Part shown: piece by piece, positions 20,445 to 22,508 of the stretch | Position numbering within the stretch: the first letter of the stretch is position 1 | How the letters are laid out: every line of letters begins with the position of its first letter | Assembly (NCBI GenBank): GCA_032718475.1 | Contig: JAUCBJ010007882.1 | Location: forward strand, 1-22,508 | DNA length: 22,508 nucleotides | Reading direction: 5' to 3' | DNA from: Nemertoderma westbladi | Lineage: Eukaryota > Xenacoelomorpha > Nemertodermatida > Nemertodermatidae | Made by a program: the position numbers and the translations under genes | The notes under the pieces: model-generated | What the model was told of the DNA's origin: nothing | What the model saw: only the letters and a program-made list of their open reading frames with translations | The model's database searches: none

Positions 20445-20515
20445 GGGCTCAAATCCCATCTCAGCGAATTAAATATCTCAGCTCAATTTAAATTTTAAAT
20501 TATGGGAAAGAAGCC
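20445..20515 (+). repeat. Dispersed repeat, copy 2 (SINE-like 3' part)
   Basis: Partner of 8426-8504. GGGCTCAAATCCC resembles a B box more closely here. No convincing A box lies upstream. Confidence 0.5.
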
Positions 20516-21392
20516 GGCTACAGTGTTAAGTTATTCTAACCAAAACAATAAACAAAATATTTTAATGTTGAATCATGAATCTAAAATCATTTTCTATACA
20601 ATTATAATTCTGTATTATGAAACAAAGCTGAAACAAAGATTATAATTCTGCTTGAATATTTAAGCTACACTAAGTGAAAATCGTAATTGCTGGCAAGTTT
20701 TCACGTTGTGTAACAAATATTTTGAAAGGAAAATGATCTTCTAAAAAAAGTGAAATGATAATGATAATATTCATGATATATGATACAGTAAGCTCACAGG
20801 CAACTCGTGTCACAAAAGCACCGTAATTAATTAAACACGTTAACAGGAAGATAGATACGGTAGAATCACGCGGTCTAGTGGACGCTTATACGGTGATCAA
20901 ATATCTGTAAGTTAGAGAAAAAGGTCATTAAATTCCTTAATCAGCCAGTCGGGAATATGAAAGCATTCGATTTCGGTGATACTGAAAAATTAAACTACCA
21001 TACAAGTTGGATACAAGTTATTTTTCATCAAGTTAAAGTCACATAGTTATGTTTCAGTTAAAATTTATATTATCACAATGTAGTTAGTACCATTTCATTA
21101 CTGGATCACATCACTGCAAAGAAGGATCGCATACATAACCTACAAAGAATCAATCATACTAGTAGCGTTCCATTTTGAGCTATTTCTTTCACTTTTATCT
21201 TTAAATCCTACTGTGTATATATGTCCTCCAATCACTACTAACAGTTGATTAAATATGATTTTACAATATAAATATGGTTGAGAATGCCGCACACTCACTA
21301 CTCATTATTCCAAAATAATAGTAATTATAGGGTAGCCCATTATGGATAAGTGACCAATAAAATATCTATTTGACAAACAGTAGCAAGAAGGC
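20516..21392. other. AT-rich non-coding, no feature seen
   Basis: No coding signal. A GGTCTAGTGG motif at 20873 resembles an A box but has no B box. Confidence 0.5.
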
Positions 21393-21461
21393 ATTATGTA
21401 TGCTGACGATTGTGTGCTGTGTCTAGACAGAGAATTACGGATGATTTCGGGACCAAATTAA
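21393..21461 (+). pseudogene. Possible retrotransposon RT fragment with YADD
   Basis: A 22-codon stretch reads IMYADDCVLCLDRELRMISG before a stop. YADD with flanking hydrophobic residues is the catalytic C box of reverse transcriptases of LINE type. No other RT block was recognised around it, so it is either a tiny relic or coincidence. Confidence 0.3.
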
Positions 21462-21639
21462 TGTAGCCTAGCTATTTGTTTAAAGGAACATCGGTTTTTT
21501 ACGGCGTTGATATTTAAGAGTCACAAAAAAAATCTTCAATTGAACGTCAATTAGATAAACACACGATTCCAAATACACCAAGCAGGTGTTCCAAATCCAA
21601 TGAAGTATGTGACAGGTCCGTTAGGAATAAATCACCAAT

Positions 21640-21750
21640 GATTACACCAACAACCACCATAACTACTGAGTGAACTCGGTACCTAGATATTCCAAGTCCA
21701 ACGCTCTACCAACTTCGCCACTTCACACAACAACAACAAAAACAACAGCA
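21640..21750 (-). mobile_element. Decayed tRNA-derived SINE head
   Basis: On the minus strand TGGCGAAGTTGGTAGAGCGT (21720-21701) is a good tRNA D-arm/A-box match, and GGTACCGAGTTCACTC lies at a B-box distance but is degraded. An AAC-rich stretch (21727-21745) lies upstream of it. Body and target-site duplication were not defined. Confidence 0.45.
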
Positions 21751-22508
21751 ACGGAGTGATACTAGAGGTCTCACTACGCGGACCGTTGTGTCTTATAGGA
21801 AGTAAGGCTGAAAGCAGCAGTTTTCGCTTTGCGATTATTTTACAAGAACGGTAATAAGTTTACGTAATGTAAAAAAAACTCCTAAGAAAGGTTGTCACAG
21901 TTGTGATTAACACATTAAATAATATCTAAAATTATTTATGTTTGTTGAACATGTGTATTATTGAACCCTATCGCATAATTTAATGTCAATAAATTAATTT
22001 AGCTACAACAAGGGCGCCTGTTTTCCGAATCTATTCACGGGCTGGTCAATAAATTCTCAATGCACATATTTTTATTAAATTCTCATGGTGCTTTTGACCG
22101 TTGGCTTGCGAAATAGCATTCAGTTGGTGATTTCGAATTTATTCTCCGCCCAGGAGGAGGTCATTTTGCGTGCCCTTATAGCATCGTCGGGTAATAATAT
22201 CGTGATCTCGGTAGCACGCTGCTATCAATATGCTCAGATTGCCGTCTGTGCTGCCCTTTTAGGAAAGGCTTTTTCATCCCGTGCGATTCAATCAATGTCC
22301 TGTGGTTAGTGGTAAATGGCACGCGGCATTCTATCTCAATGAATTGCGGAGCGCATACACTCACGCCGAGCTATTTATCATGGCCCTTTTGTTAAAAAAC
22401 ATTTCGCATTAGAAACCTACTGGTAGGTAGTTCTTATATTTCCCTACGTACCAAATTCGGAAAGTTAGTGGCAGTTTCTGGTCAGCTGACTTTTTATCCG
22501 AAATCTAT
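21751..22508. other. Non-coding right end with a less AT-rich block
   Basis: About 22085-22370 is less AT-rich than its surroundings and has short open frames on both strands, none recognisable. It may be part of an unidentified repeat. Nothing else seen. Confidence 0.35.

Noticed and set aside
20873-20920. GGTCTAGTGG as a tRNA or SINE promoter
   Set aside because: A-box-like motif without a B box or tRNA fold.
22085-22364. Open frames on both strands near the right end
   Set aside because: No recognisable motif, no splice or start context, and the two strands overlap equally well; only the composition is unusual.

Overview
This window looks like nuclear DNA from an invertebrate animal. It is AT-rich, its genes are split by GT-AG introns, and it carries non-LTR retrotransposon debris, tRNA-derived SINEs and simple repeats. 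Nothing in it fixes the phylum. No operons, phage genes, CRISPR arrays or intact tRNA/rRNA genes were seen.

Two host genes can be supported, both on the minus strand. The first is complete: a five-exon peroxisomal 2,4-dienoyl-CoA reductase (DECR2-like, SDR family) between 18319 and 11001. All four introns have GT-AG ends, the phases match, and the 284-residue product ends in the peroxisomal signal SKL. The second is only a first exon (9148-8785) of a formylglycine-generating-enzyme/SUMF-like protein with a signal peptide. Its remaining exons are not visible and may lie beyond the left edge.

Layout from left to right. 1-3770 is non-coding, with short hairpins, diverged direct and inverted repeats and a decayed tRNA-like SINE head. 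3770-8031 is a composite: a dead minus-strand reverse-transcriptase element bounded by inverted repeats of about 400 bp, with a 5'-truncated RTE-like retrotransposon (4558-6016) inserted in its coding region and flanked by a 9-bp target-site duplication. 8785-9148 is the SUMF-like exon. 9443-9797 holds two near-perfect palindromes followed by a SINE with an 11-bp target-site duplication. 11001-18319 is DECR2; its second intron is about 95% filled by a roughly 100-copy, 44-bp minisatellite (12138-16524). 19248-19688 is a second, shorter copy of the RTE 3' end. The rest to 22508 is non-coding, with a 13-bp tandem repeat, a decayed SINE on the minus strand and a possible RT fragment.

The observations most worth checking are the 44-bp array inside a conserved gene, the inverted repeats with terminal hairpins around an RT gene, the nested insertion whose removal restores the interrupted reading frame, and the fold-back palindrome at the 5' end of the SINE.
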